64,000 nt of DNA from Paenibacillus sp. FSL R5-0912. Its GTDB lineage: Bacteria; Bacillota; Bacilli; Paenibacillales; Paenibacillaceae. The notes under the pieces are model-generated. The model was not told the origin of the DNA and searched no databases. It saw only the letters and a program-made list of their open reading frames with translations. A program made the translations under genes and the position numbers. This document shows positions 29,136 through 40,587 of the stretch, one piece after another; within the stretch, counting starts at the first letter, position 1; each line of letters begins with the position of its first letter. The stretch is from NCBI RefSeq assembly GCF_000758605.1, contig NZ_CP009282.1:2356001-2420000 (forward strand), written 5' to 3'.

Positions 29136-31000
29136 ATCTTGAGACATCCAAGCAGGCCGCAAGTGCGGCGTTAGAGAAGGATAACAGCAAGGCAGAGGAA
29201 CAGACTTTGGAGGAGCGTTTCGTCTATAAGGATGATGACGTGATTGACAAGGCTTTTGACTGGAAGCAGTTCACCCGCCTGTTCGGCTATATGAAGCCAT
29301 ATGCCAGGCAGATGCTGCCGCTCGTTGCGGTAATGATGATTCTTGGTACAGTGACGAAGCTGACGGTTCCATTCCTGACAAGTATGGCGATCGATAAGGC
29401 AATTGCTCCCGAGGACGGCAACTCAAGTCTTACGCTGCTATACACGCTGACGGCCAGTGTTATTGTGCTATATCTGATCCAATGGATCGCCGGTGTGTAC
29501 CGGATTAAATATACGAATGTGATCGGGCAACGGGTCATTTATGATCTGCGTTCGGATCTGTTCCGCCATATTCAGAAGCTCTCCTTCAACTTCTTCGACA
29601 AAAGACCGGCCGGATCAGTACTGGTGCGGGTGACGAATGATATCAACTCACTGCAGGATTTGTTCACGAATGGGGTCGTCAACCTGATGATCGACTGCGT
29701 CCAGCTGGTCGGCATTATGGTCATACTGCTGCTGATCAACTGGAAGCTGGGACTTGCGGTAATGATCACTGTACCGGTTATGTTCCTGATCTCCACAAAG
29801 CTGCGGCAGCGGATCCGGATCGCCTGGCAGGATGTGCGGATGAAGAATTCCCGGATCAACTCCCATCTGAATGAGTCGATTCAGGGGATTCGCGTGACCC
29901 AGGCTTACACCCAGGAAGAAGAAAATATGCATTATTTCGATGCCATGAATATGGACAGCCGGAAATCCTGGAACAAGGCTTCGGCAATGAACCAGGCGTT
30001 CGGTCCGATTATTGAAGTCACCGGCGGCTTCGGAACGATGATTCTCTTCTGGTTCGGGGCTTATCTGATCCAGTCCGGTGAGCTTACCGTTGGTTTCCTG
30101 GTGGCCTTCAGTACGTATGTCAGTAACTTCTGGGACCCGATTAACCGCCTCGGCCAGATGTACAATCAGCTGCTGGTGGCCATGGCTTCCTCGGAACGGA
30201 TCTTCGAGTATCTCGATGAGCAGCCTGCGGTTCAGGATAAGCCGGGCGCAACGCCGCTGTCCAAGATTCAGGGAGACATTCACTTTAACAAGGTCGTATT
30301 TGAATATGAAAAAGGCCGCGCCGCGCTCAAAGGCATTGATCTCGATGTGAAAGCCGGCCAATCGATTGCCCTCGTCGGCCATACCGGCTCCGGTAAAAGC
30401 ACGATCATCAACCTCATCGGCCGGTTCTATGATATCAAGAGCGGCGACATCACGATTGACGGCAGGGATATCCGTAATGTTACTCTGCAGAGCCTGCGGG
30501 AACAGATCGGGATCGTGCTCCAGGATACCTTCATCTTCTCGGGAACGATCCGCGACAACATCCGGTTCGGACGGCTGACTGCGACCGATCAGGAGATCGA
30601 GGAGGTTGCCAAGGCGGTGGATGCCCATGACTTTATTATGAAGCTGCCGGGCGGCTATGAAACTGAAGTCGAAGAGCGCGGCAGCGCACTGTCCATGGGC
30701 CAGCGCCAGCTGCTGTCCTTCGCCCGGGCGCTGCTCGCCGATCCGCGGATTCTGATCCTGGATGAAGCGACAGCCAGTATCGATACGGAGACGGAGATCA
30801 AGATCCAGGAAGCGCTGAAGCTGCTGCTTCAGGGCCGGACCTCCTTCATCGTAGCCCATCGGCTCTCCACCATCCGCCATGCGGATAAGATTGTGGTGCT
30901 GGATCATGGCGAGATCAAGGAAGAAGGCAATCACGCCGAGCTTACCGAGCGTGACGGCATTTATAACGGTTTAATTGAAGCGCAGTTCCGCTTCTTATAG
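29132..31000 (+). CDS. ABC exporter half-transporter, catalytic subunit (YfiC/BmrD-like)
   Basis: A 622-residue half-transporter with a 50-residue charged N-terminal extension, six membrane helices and an ATPase domain. Walker A is GHTGSGKST near 416, the unusual signature LSMGQRQLL near 520, and Walker B ILILDEATASID near 540 with the catalytic Glu. It overlaps the partner gene by 4 bp and ends at a strong terminator. The complementary defects in the two proteins indicate an obligate heterodimer. Confidence 0.92.
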   Translation: MNLETSKQAASAALEKDNSKAEEQTLEERFVYKDDDVIDKAFDWKQFTRLFGYMKPYARQMLPLVAVMMILGTVTKLTVPFLTSMAIDKAIAPEDGNSSLTLLYTLTASVIVLYLIQWIAGVYRIKYTNVIGQRVIYDLRSDLFRHIQKLSFNFFDKRPAGSVLVRVTNDINSLQDLFTNGVVNLMIDCVQLVGIMVILLLINWKLGLAVMITVPVMFLISTKLRQRIRIAWQDVRMKNSRINSHLNESIQGIRVTQAYTQEEENMHYFDAMNMDSRKSWNKASAMNQAFGPIIEVTGGFGTMILFWFGAYLIQSGELTVGFLVAFSTYVSNFWDPINRLGQMYNQLLVAMASSERIFEYLDEQPAVQDKPGATPLSKIQGDIHFNKVVFEYEKGRAALKGIDLDVKAGQSIALVGHTGSGKSTIINLIGRFYDIKSGDITIDGRDIRNVTLQSLREQIGIVLQDTFIFSGTIRDNIRFGRLTATDQEIEEVAKAVDAHDFIMKLPGGYETEVEERGSALSMGQRQLLSFARALLADPRILILDEATASIDTETEIKIQEALKLLLQGRTSFIVAHRLSTIRHADKIVVLDHGEIKEEGNHAELTERDGIYNGLIEAQFRFL

Positions 31001-31011
31001 GTGAATGACAA

Positions 31012-31066
31012 ACAGCAGCCCTCCCCGGCACACTTTTATTAGCAGGGAGGGCTGCTGTTATTTTTA
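31012..31066. terminator. Terminator after the ABC exporter operon
   Basis: AACAGCAGCCCTCCC pairs perfectly with GGGAGGGCTGCTGTT, followed by ATTTTTAT. It may also serve the convergent small gene. Confidence 0.9.
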
Positions 31067-31073
31067 TAGAAAT

Positions 31074-31322
31074 TCACCCCTGCCGCTTGGCGGCTCTGCC
31101 GGTTACCCGGACCTCCAGCATCTGTGCACTAATCTCCTGCTGCCACTGAGAGTCTTCCGTATGTGCCGCCAGCATGGCTTCATTGTTAAGCCGGGCCATT
31201 TCCCAGCAGTACACCGTGTTGACATGAAGGCAGTGCTGCTGCTCGTCACGTTCCGCTGCGGCCAGCGGCCGTCTCAGACTAAGGGTATACAGCTCCGCAA
31301 GGCGCTGATGAACTGCAAGCAT
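31074..31322 (-). CDS. Small conserved helical protein of unknown function
   Basis: An 82-residue protein, MLAVHQRLAELYTL then RRPLAAAERDEQQHCLHVN. It is helical and soluble, with no membrane segment. It resembles small proteins I associate with Paenibacillus genomes (a DUF7667-like type), but I am not certain of the family. GGAGGAGATAACCT before the ATG supports it as a real gene. It is convergent with the ABC operon. Confidence 0.7.
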   Translation of the reverse strand: MLAVHQRLAELYTLSLRRPLAAAERDEQQHCLHVNTVYCWEMARLNNEAMLAAHTEDSQWQQEISAQMLEVRVTGRAAKRQG

Positions 31323-31432
31323 AGGTTATCTCCTCCAAATGATCGTTTGCTATCAGCCTAGCCCCGGAAACGCGGATTCAAACTGGAGCATTTGACAGAA
31401 AATAAATTTTCAGATCATACGAAATAAAGTTC

Positions 31433-31460
31433 TTGAAATCGCTTTTTTTTATGCTACAAT
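31433..31460 (+). promoter_or_regulatory. Promoter of the licT-bglP-bglA operon
   Basis: TTGAAA (31433-31438), 16-bp spacer with a T-run, TACAAT (31455-31460), just before the first antiterminator site. Confidence 0.75.
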
Positions 31461-31472
31461 AACAGTAATACA

Positions 31473-31501
31473 GGATTGTGACCGGTAACGCGGGCAATGC
31501 C
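31473..31501 (+). promoter_or_regulatory. Ribonucleic antiterminator (RAT) 1
   Basis: A 29-nt element with GGATTGTGACCGGTAACG then GGGCAATGCC, matching the BglG/LicT binding site type. Its last bases overlap the ascending arm of the terminator, so LicT binding prevents termination. Confidence 0.9.
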
Positions 31502-31558
31502 TAAGCTGATGCGAGTATCATTTTCTTAATGATATTGGGATCAACTTAGGCTTTTTTT
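31499..31558 (+). terminator. Conditional terminator 1 before licT
   Basis: GCCTAAG-TGAT pairs with ATCA-CTTAGGC, followed by seven T residues. Overlaps RAT 1. Confidence 0.9.
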
Positions 31559-31590
31559 GTACAAACTATATGGCGGGAGGTGAGATAGAG

Positions 31591-32439
31591 ATGATTATCG
31601 AGAAGGTGCTGAACAACAATGTACTTCTGACCAAGAACCAGAAAGGCAAGGAAGTCATTGTCATGGGCAGAGGGATTTCCTTCAACAAGGTGGCAGGGGA
31701 TTATGTAGATCCGGCTAAGGTGGACAAGATTTTCCTGCTTAATGAGAACGAATTCACGGCAAGGCTGACGGAGCTGCTGAATGATATTCCAGTGGTGCAT
31801 CTGGAGCTGGCTAATGAGATTGTGATGTATGCGAACGGGGTGCTGGGCACTGAGCTGAGTGATAACCTGTACCTGACGCTGACAGACCATATTCATTTTG
31901 CGCTGCAGCGTTTCGAAAAGGGAATCCTGCTGAAGAACGCGATGCTGTTCGAAATCAAACGCTTTTACAAGAAGGAATATGAGATCGGGCTGGATGCCCT
32001 CAAGATTATCGAGCAGGCAACGGGCCTAGCGCTAGGTGATAATGAAGCCGGTTTTATTGCATTGCATCTGGTGAATGCCAGGATGGATGGCGGCAATGAG
32101 ATGAGATCAACCGTCAAGATGACGGAAATCGTGCAGAATATTCTGAATATTGTTACCTATCACTACAAGCTGGTGCTTGATGAGACTTCACTGAATTACT
32201 CGCGGTTCCTGACACATCTGCAGTATTTCTCCATGCGGATCCTGAAGAAGGAGACCAATAACAGCGGCGAGGAATTTCTGTATAACCAGGTGAGGCAGAC
32301 TTATGTCAAGGCCTTCGAATGTGCAAGCAAGATCAATGAGTATCTGGAGAAATCCCATGGCCAGAGCTTAAGCAAGGATGAATATGTCTATCTGACCATT
32401 CACATCCAGCGGGTGACGGACCGTAATAGTCTGGAATAA
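31591..32439 (+). CDS. licT: BglG/LicT-family transcription antiterminator
   Basis: A 282-residue protein. The N-terminal 56 residues form the co-antiterminator RNA-binding domain (IIEKVLNNNVLLTKNQKGKE, IVMGRGISFNK). Two PRD domains follow; PRD1 shows DHIHFALQR and LHLVNARM, PRD2 THLQYFSMRI and LTIHIQRVT, carrying the regulatory histidines phosphorylated by HPr or BglP. ATG at 31591 follows GGGAGGTGAGATAGAG. A RAT and terminator lie before this gene and again before bglP, so it controls its own expression. Confidence 0.95.
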   Translation: MIIEKVLNNNVLLTKNQKGKEVIVMGRGISFNKVAGDYVDPAKVDKIFLLNENEFTARLTELLNDIPVVHLELANEIVMYANGVLGTELSDNLYLTLTDHIHFALQRFEKGILLKNAMLFEIKRFYKKEYEIGLDALKIIEQATGLALGDNEAGFIALHLVNARMDGGNEMRSTVKMTEIVQNILNIVTYHYKLVLDETSLNYSRFLTHLQYFSMRILKKETNNSGEEFLYNQVRQTYVKAFECASKINEYLEKSHGQSLSKDEYVYLTIHIQRVTDRNSLE

Positions 32440-32485
32440 CAAGTAACCTGTGCCAACCTCACAACTTCATATTTTCCATCCTACA

Positions 32486-32513
32486 GGGTGTAACTGGTAA
32501 TGCAGGCAAAACC
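32486..32513 (+). promoter_or_regulatory. Ribonucleic antiterminator (RAT) 2
   Basis: GGGTGTAACTGGTAATGC then AGGCAAAACC matches the LicT target. It overlaps the start of terminator 2. Confidence 0.9.
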
Positions 32514-32575
32514 TGAACTGATGGCAAAATTAGCGTTTTTGACGCCCTTTTGCCCTGAGTTCAGGTTTTTCTTGT
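32510..32575 (+). terminator. Conditional terminator 2 between licT and bglP
   Basis: AACCTGAACT and GGCAAAA pair with TTTTGCC and AGTTCAGGTT; an inner GCGT/GACGC element is present; the tail is TTTTTCTTG. Confidence 0.9.
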
Positions 32576-32591
32576 TTGCAGGGGGGAGTAG

Positions 32592-34523
<1,932 letters not shown>

Positions 34524-34540
34524 AAGCCGCTCTCCATTGA

Positions 34541-36031
<1,491 letters not shown>

Positions 36032-36044
36032 CCTGCGTTAAAAG

Positions 36045-36093
36045 AAAAGGAGATTCGCTGAAGCCGTATCCGGGTTCAGGAGTCTCCTTTTTG
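36045..36093 (+). terminator. Terminator of the bgl operon
   Basis: AAAAGGAGA/TCTCCTTTT with an inner CTGAA/TTCAG pairing, followed by TTTTTGC. Confidence 0.85.
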
Positions 36094-36115
36094 CATGAAT
36101 TTATATGTAACCGGC

Positions 36116-37156
36116 CTATTCCATATAGATCTCCACGACCGCAATTTTGCGTTCGCGCGACAAATCAAGGAATTTGCCTTCGCTCTGTACGAGCGGACGG
36201 AAGACATCCAGCGGGTTGTTCATGATGATTACACCCATATCTCCGGTGCTGAGCAGTACGCGTTTGCCGATGAAATTAGGCATGAGATGCTGAATGAAAG
36301 CTTGTACCGGTTTGCCGTTCAGCTTGCCGAAGCTGAGTGAGTTGATCTCGCGCAGTACGGAAATCAGTTCCTGCTTGGACTGGTAGACACGGTGGGAGGT
36401 CATGGCGCTGTATATATCGGCGACCGCTGCAATCTGGGCATAAGGATGAATATCGTTCTTGGTAAGCTGATGCGGGTAGCCGGAGCCGTCTTCACGTTCA
36501 TGATGCTGCAAGGCGACTAAAGCTGTGAAAGGATCGTTCATGGAATTCTGAATGATTTCGTACCCGTAAACCGTATGTAGTTTGATTTTGTCGAATTCGG
36601 CAGCGGTCAGCTTGCCGGGTTTGTTCAGAATATCAGGGGAGATCCGGCATTTGCCGATATCGATCAGGTATCCTGCACGGCCGATCTCATAACACTCCGC
36701 CTTGGAATATCCCAGCCAGGAGGCAATATAATAGGATAGCATCCCTACCTGCAGGGAATGGTTGTAGGTATAATTGTCTTCCCGGTCAAGCAGCAGAAGG
36801 AGTGAGACGACATCTTTGTGTTTGTCGAGCGTGGATAACGTCGGCTGGAGGATATCGTCTACAACGGACTGATTGAAGCTTCCCTTAGTGAGTGCTTCCA
36901 TATATAGAGATTCAAAACCATCGATCATGATGTCGAAGCTGCTGGAGGCAGCCTGGATGATTGAGGACCTGCTTGAGGGTGCGGGTTCTTCCTGCACCGT
37001 TTCAATATCAACATAATCTACGCCATGCTGTATCAGCTTGGCGATCTCCTCTAACTGGAGTCGCGATCCTTTGGGGAGTACATGCAGCCCTCGTGAGCTG
37101 AAGGTATCCATCCGCAGATGATCACCCGGTTTTAGATCCATGACGTGTACTCTCAA
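36116..37156 (-). CDS. HD-GYP domain protein with a degenerate HD motif
   Basis: About 346 residues. The C-terminal HD-GYP-like domain has NHSLQVGML, HHEREDGSGYP and the usual following helices. The key HD pair reads ID (YLIDIGKCRIS, near residue 163), so the metal-binding His is missing. Canonical members hydrolyse cyclic di-GMP; this one may be inactive and act as a sensor or binder. A TTG at 37156 is eight bases after AAGGTGG and is preferred over GTG at 37168. It lies 67 bp downstream of the MoaD-MoaE gene. A second, intact HD-GYP protein is encoded at 40588. Confidence 0.85.
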   Translation of the reverse strand: MRVHVMDLKPGDHLRMDTFSSRGLHVLPKGSRLQLEEIAKLIQHGVDYVDIETVQEEPAPSSRSSIIQAASSSFDIMIDGFESLYMEALTKGSFNQSVVDDILQPTLSTLDKHKDVVSLLLLLDREDNYTYNHSLQVGMLSYYIASWLGYSKAECYEIGRAGYLIDIGKCRISPDILNKPGKLTAAEFDKIKLHTVYGYEIIQNSMNDPFTALVALQHHEREDGSGYPHQLTKNDIHPYAQIAAVADIYSAMTSHRVYQSKQELISVLREINSLSFGKLNGKPVQAFIQHLMPNFIGKRVLLSTGDMGVIIMNNPLDVFRPLVQSEGKFLDLSRERKIAVVEIYME

Positions 37157-37222
37157 TGAATATGCCACCTTACTATAGCGATTTTTTCCAGCATAGCAAC
37201 AAAGTCGGGAATATTCAATGGT

Positions 37223-37942
37223 TTAGGAGTACTGTTTATAGCTGGAGGATTCTTCAGCCTGGAGATCTTTCCCGAGCCACTGTGAGCCTGAATCCCGGAT
37301 ATCCTTTTTCCATACGGGGACTGAGACTTTTAGCGCCTCAATGGCGTAACGGCTAGCCTCATAACAGGTATCACGGTGCGGTGCGGATACGGCAATGACA
37401 ACACTGGCTTCTTTGAGCCCTACGAGCCCGATCCGGTGTGCAATTGCGCAGTGAGCCTGCCAGCGTTCCTGAATCTGGAGGCCTATTTCCTGCAGCTTCT
37501 TCAGTGCCATGGGTACATAAGCTTCATAATGAAGGGCGGTTGTCTGTTGATCTCCAGTCATCTCCCTGGTGGTGCCTACAAAGAGGAGTGAGGCTCCGTG
37601 GTTAACATCCTGTACCTTCTCCAGGAGCAGCTCAGCCTTCAAGGGCTGATCCGTAATGCTGAACAGGCCGTCTGCTGTCTCGTCAGCTTCAGGTTCTCCG
37701 CCGGACACGGGCGGGATCAATGCCACCTCGGAGCTTTCGGCAATCTCTGTATCATCCGGCGCATATTCCCGGTCAACGGCAACCAGGGATACATTGATCT
37801 GCGGAGCGGCATCGGGATATGAAGCGGAGAGCAGTTCTTTCAGTTTGCCGGCTGTCAAAGGCGACTCATGGGCATGGAATGTCAGAGTAGAGGAGCCGAT
37901 GACTTCGGCCAGACCCGCAAACAGTCGAATGGACACATGCAT
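37223..37942 (-). CDS. Fused MoaD-MoaE molybdopterin synthase
   Basis: A 239-residue fusion. Residues 1-82 are a ubiquitin-like MoaD ending in the sulfur-carrying Gly-Gly (PPVSGG, G81-G82). A short acidic linker and a MoaE domain (about 92-230) follow, with FVGTTREMTGDQ, HRIGLVGLKEASVV and the active-site VPVWKKDI. MoaD must present a free C-terminal thiocarboxylate, so the fusion should need cleavage after G82, as reported for MoaX of Mycobacterium tuberculosis. AGAGGTG precedes the ATG. No other molybdenum cofactor gene is in the window. Confidence 0.92.
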   Translation of the reverse strand: MHVSIRLFAGLAEVIGSSTLTFHAHESPLTAGKLKELLSASYPDAAPQINVSLVAVDREYAPDDTEIAESSEVALIPPVSGGEPEADETADGLFSITDQPLKAELLLEKVQDVNHGASLLFVGTTREMTGDQQTTALHYEAYVPMALKKLQEIGLQIQERWQAHCAIAHRIGLVGLKEASVVIAVSAPHRDTCYEASRYAIEALKVSVPVWKKDIRDSGSQWLGKDLQAEESSSYKQYS

Positions 37943-38094
37943 GATTTAATCACCTCTTAGTTACATAAGTTAGGACAGCTTATAATGATTACAATATACC
38001 ATATTGAGCCTGAAAATGTTATGCTAACTCTAGAAGAGCACAAGCCTGCCGCTTACACTATAAACGGCTGTACAAGTGGGAGGGAAGCAAGCTT

Positions 38095-39534
38095 ATGAAG
38101 CCTGAGCCGCAAAGATTAACCATTCTTCATACCAATGACATACATAGCCATTATGAAATGATGAGTCCTGTAGCGGCAGAGATTTCTGCAATGAAGGCTG
38201 CTGCAGGCGAAGGTCCGGTGCTGCTGCTGGATATCGGGGACCATATGGACAGGGCTGCTGTAGAGACGGAAGGCACGATGGGGCAGGCTAACATCGATAT
38301 TATGAATCTGACCGGATATGATGCTGTAACTATCGGCAACAACGAAGGCCTTACCTTCTCACAGGAGATGCTCTCGGCTATATTCACCGGCATCCAGTGT
38401 CCTGTGGTGTGCTGCAACTTCCTGGAGTCTGCAACCGGGGAGCCTCCGCACTGGATGCAGCGTCATGCCATCCTGGAGAAAGACGGGATTAAGATCGGGC
38501 TGACCGGTGCCACGGCAGCCTTCACTTCCTTCTACTCCCTGCTGGGCTGGGATGTGCTGGACCCTGAAGAAGCGCTGCGCGAGCAGTGTCTGCTGCTGGC
38601 CCCTCAAGTAGATATTCTGATCATTCTATCCCATCTGGGGCTGCCTGCGGATCAGAAGCTGGCAGAGAATCTGGAAGGGGTACATGCCATTCTTGGCGGG
38701 CACACCCACCATATGCTGGAGAAGCCGCAGATGATAGACGGCACGGCCGTATGCGGAGCCGGTAAGTTCGGCCGGTATCTCGGACGGCTGGTATTTGAGC
38801 GTGAACAGCCGGGCGGAGCCTTCCGGCTGGCTGAAGGGGGATGTACCGCAGTCAATGGCGCGCTGACTGAAGAGATCATCGCTCCGGCGGCAGCAATTCA
38901 CCTGCAGCGTGGCCGTGAGGTGCTGCAGGAGACCGTTGCCATCAGCGACCGCGGGCTGCCGCTCGACCTGCAGGGCGAATCACCGTTTGGCAACCTGCTG
39001 GCACAGGCTGTCCGCCGCTTTACGGGCAGCTCCTTCTCGCTTGTCAATTCCGGGCAGCTGCTCGGCCCCCTGCCGGAGGGTAATATTACGGCAGGCATGC
39101 TGCATGCCCTATGCCCTTCCCCGATTAATCCGTGCATTGTGCAGCTTACCGGCAAGGATATCCGCATTGCGCTGGAACAGAGTCTAATGGAGGAATACCG
39201 CAATAAGGTAATCTACGGCTATGGATTCCGGGGGAATATGCTGGGCAGTCTGGCTGTCGACGGATTAAAAATCTTGTACGATCCAAGGGTCATGCCGTAT
39301 GATAACGGTATTGCAATTTTTGTCGGCGGAGAAAAGCTGGAAGACGGACGGGAGTATAGTGTCGGTACGCTGGATATGTTCACATTCCGCACCGGGTATG
39401 AGAGTATAGCGAATGGCCGGGAGCCTGTCTATTTGCTGCCTCATTTCCTGCGCGATCTGCTGCGGATGGAGCTCCAGCGCCCGGGGAGTCTCGATGAGAG
39501 CGAAGTTGCCCGCTGGGTGAGTCTGACCACCTGA
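38095..39534 (+). CDS. yunD: YunD-like metallophosphoesterase/5'-nucleotidase
   Basis: A 479-residue protein without a signal peptide. The metal ligands of calcineurin-type phosphoesterases are in order: HTNDIHSH (residues about 11-18), GDHMDR, GNNE, LSHLG and GGHTHH. The second half is the 5'-nucleotidase C-terminal domain, with SPFGNLLAQAVR and LVNSGQL. Probably a cytoplasmic nucleotidase or nucleotide-sugar hydrolase like B. subtilis YunD. GGGAGGG precedes the ATG by about 11 bases. Confidence 0.85.
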   Translation: MKPEPQRLTILHTNDIHSHYEMMSPVAAEISAMKAAAGEGPVLLLDIGDHMDRAAVETEGTMGQANIDIMNLTGYDAVTIGNNEGLTFSQEMLSAIFTGIQCPVVCCNFLESATGEPPHWMQRHAILEKDGIKIGLTGATAAFTSFYSLLGWDVLDPEEALREQCLLLAPQVDILIILSHLGLPADQKLAENLEGVHAILGGHTHHMLEKPQMIDGTAVCGAGKFGRYLGRLVFEREQPGGAFRLAEGGCTAVNGALTEEIIAPAAAIHLQRGREVLQETVAISDRGLPLDLQGESPFGNLLAQAVRRFTGSSFSLVNSGQLLGPLPEGNITAGMLHALCPSPINPCIVQLTGKDIRIALEQSLMEEYRNKVIYGYGFRGNMLGSLAVDGLKILYDPRVMPYDNGIAIFVGGEKLEDGREYSVGTLDMFTFRTGYESIANGREPVYLLPHFLRDLLRMELQRPGSLDESEVARWVSLTT

Positions 39535-39608
39535 TACATCCCGCAATCCATACAAACATTAGTAGTCATAGCTGCATCAGATTTCATTGACTAGATCAGG
39601 AGGATTAT

Positions 39609-40436
39609 ATGGATACAATTACAGCAATAATTCTGGCAATTGTAGAAGGAATAACCGAGTTTATCCCGGTATCATCAACGGGACACATGATTCTTACCAC
39701 GAAGCTGCTGGGGTTTGACGAGCAGGATTCCATTATGAAGACGTATGAGATTGTCATTCAACTTGGGGCCATTCTGGCCATTGCCATTGTCTACCGCCAG
39801 CGGATTCTGAATCTGCTGGGGATCGGCCGCAGCGGCAGAAGCAGAGGCGGAGTTATGCCGGCATCACGCCTGAACCTGATTCATGTGATGCTGGGTATTG
39901 TGCCTGCGCTCGCAGTAGCCTTTTTCGCCCGTGATTTCATCAAAGGCCTGTTCGGTGCATCTACGGTTCTCTGGGCACTGGTGGCCGGCGGGATTCTGAT
40001 GATTATCGCGGAATGGGTGAACAAACGCAAGATTCGTGTGACCGCGCATGAGCTGGATGATCTGTCCTACGGGCAGGCGCTGGCGATCGGACTCTATCAG
40101 ATTATTTCCGTGCTCTGGCCAGGGTTCTCCCGTTCCGGTTCGACGATCTCCGGGGGGATGCTCAGCGGGGTCAGCTACAAGGCTTCGGCGGATTTCTCCT
40201 TCCTCATCGCGATTCCGATTATGTGTGCAGCCTCGGGCTATGAACTGCTGGATTCCTACCGCAATTTCACGAATGATACCATCTGGTATTTCGCCATTGG
40301 CTTCGTGATTTCTTTCGTGGTGGCCTATGTGGTAGTTGTTCTGTTTATGAGATTGATCCAGAAGATCAGACCGACCCATTTCGCGATCTACCGGTTCATA
40401 CTTGCGGCCGTCTTCTGGCTGTTTGTTATGCGTTAA
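39609..40436 (+). CDS. uppP: Undecaprenyl-diphosphatase UppP (BacA)
   Basis: A 275-residue membrane enzyme that recycles undecaprenyl pyrophosphate for cell-wall synthesis; overexpression of such proteins gives bacitracin resistance. Motif 1, EGITEFIPVSSTGHM, is at about residues 14-28, and motif 2, PGFSRSGSTISGGM, at about 170-183. Both are intact. About eight membrane helices. CAGGAGGATTAT precedes the ATG. Confidence 0.97.
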   Translation: MDTITAIILAIVEGITEFIPVSSTGHMILTTKLLGFDEQDSIMKTYEIVIQLGAILAIAIVYRQRILNLLGIGRSGRSRGGVMPASRLNLIHVMLGIVPALAVAFFARDFIKGLFGASTVLWALVAGGILMIIAEWVNKRKIRVTAHELDDLSYGQALAIGLYQIISVLWPGFSRSGSTISGGMLSGVSYKASADFSFLIAIPIMCAASGYELLDSYRNFTNDTIWYFAIGFVISFVVAYVVVVLFMRLIQKIRPTHFAIYRFILAAVFWLFVMR

Positions 40437-40587
40437 GCTCACCCGGCTTAGCATTACCGGGCAAGAGAGGCAGTCTTACATACATGCGCTTGTCCGGTCG
40501 CTCAAGGTAACGGTATAGGCACAGCGTTTAACTCAAGGATTCCGAAACAGAATAGCAATTTACCGTTAAAGGCAGGAGTGAGCCAAG

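Noticed and set aside
29648-30934. 428-codon minus-strand frame opposite the second ABC exporter gene
   Set aside because: Antisense shadow of a clear ABC half-transporter; composition is unlike a real protein.
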